Notes under the pieces: generated by a model
What the model saw: the letters and a program-made list of their open reading frames with translations, nothing else
Database searches by the model: none
Told to the model about the DNA's origin: nothing
Made by a program: the position numbers and the translations under genes
Part shown: positions 6,380 through 7,456 of the stretch, in pieces
How positions within the stretch are numbered: the first letter of the stretch is position 1
How the letters are laid out: each line of letters opens with the position of its first letter
Assembly (NCBI GenBank): GCA_031257945.1
Contig: JAIRNU010000030.1
Coordinates: forward strand, 1-7,456
DNA length: 7,456 bases
Direction: 5' to 3'
Source of the DNA: Holosporales bacterium
GTDB lineage: Bacteria; Pseudomonadota; Alphaproteobacteria; BNTO01

Positions 6380-7222
6380 CTACAAAGAGTTACTAAACAA
6401 ATCACCGTCAAAACGCCAGTCCCTAACACTGTGCAGAAAACCACTAGCCGATACGAGACAATTCCCCGCAACATCTACATAATCCCCTTCACACTTCACA
6501 AATATAACGCTTTCGCGCTGGGCCGCTTGAACCGCCATAAAAGTATTGCGACTAAGGCGTTGCTCCCAATAAGGGCCCAAAAAACAATGGCTCCACATCG
6601 TGGCATAATCCTCCTTTATGCCAACTGACGGCGCAAAAAACCGCGATGCAAAATCATACTGTATATCGCTACCGTATTCGGCAGTAACAACAACCCCACT
6701 GCACGCGACTTTCTCTAATTTAGCAATGTCCGGCTCGATTTTCATAACTTGCTTGACACTAAACAACTCCACAATATATATCTGCCCGCACTTACTTACC
6801 GCAATTGGGGGGATCCCAAGCGCATTAATCAGCCGGTCTGGCGCGGCAGCTGGCTCATTCGAACGCCTCGTTACCCGAATAGAAATCCGATCACTATCCT
6901 TTGAAATAGCGAAAATCCCGTTAGGAGCGTCGAAGTATATCATGTTCTGGTCTATCCCTTCGATTGCCAACTCATTCCATAAAACGTGCGCAGCAGCCAA
7001 TAAACCGTGCCCACAAATGCTTTCGTTAGCCGTAGGCGTAAACCATTGAATCTGGAAATGCTGGTGCTGCAAAGGAGACACGAAAACCGTTTCGTGCGTA
7101 TTAAACTCTTGCGCTATCTTTTGCAGGACTGGTTGCGTTAACTTCTTCTCCAACAAGCAAACAGTGGCAGGATTCCCCTCAAACAAAGTAGAAGAAAAAG
7201 TATCAACGATCCAAAACTGCAT
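6380..7222 (-). CDS. PhzF-family isomerase/epimerase-like protein
   Basis: The product has 280 residues with the two-lobed diaminopimelate-epimerase-like fold of the PhzF family. Visible signatures are IVDTFS..LFEGNPATV (5-21), the general acid/base E44 in THETVF, CGHGLLAAAHVL (70-81) with H72, and DFASRFFAP..GIKED (190-205) with D205, matching the conserved E, H and D of PhzF. The next segment, normally PVTGSAH, reads YATMWSH, so a glycine-containing active-site loop is changed. The start is the ATG at 7222, because AAGGAA lies 7 nt upstream and the family begins at this point; an earlier GTG at 7261 would add 13 unconserved residues. Most family members have no known reaction, and nothing here suggests phenazine synthesis, as no other phz genes are visible. 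It is the first gene of the operon. Confidence 0.9.
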   Translation of the reverse strand: MQFWIVDTFSSTLFEGNPATVCLLEKKLTQPVLQKIAQEFNTHETVFVSPLQHQHFQIQWFTPTANESICGHGLLAAAHVLWNELAIEGIDQNMIYFDAPNGIFAISKDSDRISIRVTRRSNEPAAAPDRLINALGIPPIAVSKCGQIYIVELFSVKQVMKIEPDIAKLEKVACSGVVVTAEYGSDIQYDFASRFFAPSVGIKEDYATMWSHCFLGPYWEQRLSRNTFMAVQAAQRESVIFVKCEGDYVDVAGNCLVSASGFLHSVRDWRFDGDLFSNSL

Positions 7223-7270
7223 CCCCCATTCCTTCCATTTCAAACAACCACCTTCGTGCACGGTACAACA

Positions 7271-7301
7271 ATTCTACGGACAGCGCAAGCCACCCTGTCG
7301 T
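7271..7301 (-). promoter_or_regulatory. Weak candidate promoter of the phzF-like/miaA/LOG/PBP operon
   Basis: On the minus strand TAGAAT (7276-7271; 5 of 6 match to TATAAT) lies 48 nt upstream of the ATG. ACGACA (7301-7296; 4 of 6 match to TTGACA) lies 19 nt above it. It is the only sigma-70-like pair I can see between the mobile element and the operon. The -35 overlaps the predicted target duplication of element copy 2, so insertion may have altered it. Confidence 0.25.
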
Positions 7302-7305
7302 TCTT

Positions 7306-7456
7306 CTCAGCACCCTACACATTCCGCTATCCCTTGGAATGCGCGGTATTCAGCGGTTGAGACAAGCGCTTGAAACAAGCGTAATGGCAGTTCTTGCATC
7401 TAGTTGGAAGCGCCCGCCCCCCACCCCTTGTGTTACTGTGGTTTGGCGGGGAGCGA
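7306..7456. mobile_element. Second copy of the MITE-like element, truncated by the window end
   Basis: The sequence aligns without gaps to 2068-2218 over 151 bp, with about 135 identical positions by eye. It starts at the same terminal base, CTCAGCACC. The similarity ends abruptly at the element's left end: the flanks at 2059-2067 and 7297-7305 differ, as expected for independent insertions. Its terminal repeat (CTCAGCACCCTACA) matches the right end of copy 1 at all 14 positions, better than copy 1's own left end. It retains a palindrome, CAAGCGCTTG (7363-7372), broken in copy 1, so this copy is probably nearer the ancestral form. The right end lies beyond the window. Confidence 0.85.

Noticed and set aside
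6015..7049. Plus-strand frames of 143-155 codons
   Set aside because: They lie opposite miaA and the phzF-like gene, both with clear family motifs; no independent evidence supports them.

Overview
The window reads as chromosomal DNA of a bacterium, most likely an alphaproteobacterium: the MiaA and bifunctional penicillin-binding protein sequences have that general look. A BspA-type leucine-rich-repeat surface or effector-like protein and a non-autonomous transposable element fit a host-associated member of the class (Holosporales- or Rickettsiales-like lineages come to mind). This placement is an impression from the protein sequences, not a phylogenetic result.

All recognisable genes lie on the minus strand, so the biological order runs from high to low coordinates. 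A compact four-gene unit covers 7222 to 2858: a PhzF-family isomerase-like protein, MiaA (tRNA dimethylallyltransferase), a LOG-family nucleoside-monophosphate phosphoribohydrolase, and a class A penicillin-binding protein. Junctions are 3 nt, 1 nt and a 4-nt ATGA overlap, so the unit is almost certainly one operon. MiaA makes the N6-isopentenyladenosine modification in tRNA and LOG enzymes release free cytokinin bases from their 5'-monophosphates, so their adjacency suggests a purine-salvage or cytokinin link. The PBP polymerises and cross-links peptidoglycan, so this lineage probably still builds at least some cell wall.

Downstream of the operon, positions 2068-2755 form a 688-bp element with 14-bp terminal inverted repeats and a perfect 9-bp target-site duplication. 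It encodes no transposase, and carries a GC-rich interior, a strong G-quadruplex motif and an 80-bp tandem repeat at its right end. The left 151 bp of a second copy, about 89% identical and without gaps, starts at 7306 and runs off the window end. In both cases the left end of the element sits about 85 bp upstream of a minus-strand start codon.

Beyond the element, 1981-353 encodes a 542-residue protein with an N-terminal membrane-targeting region, a long Pro/Ala/Glu/Asp repeat stalk built from 42-bp and 66-bp tandem repeats, and a C-terminal block of BspA-type leucine-rich repeats. The left 352 bases are a gene-poor spacer with candidate stem-loops. At the very edge there may be the first 13 codons of another minus-strand gene.
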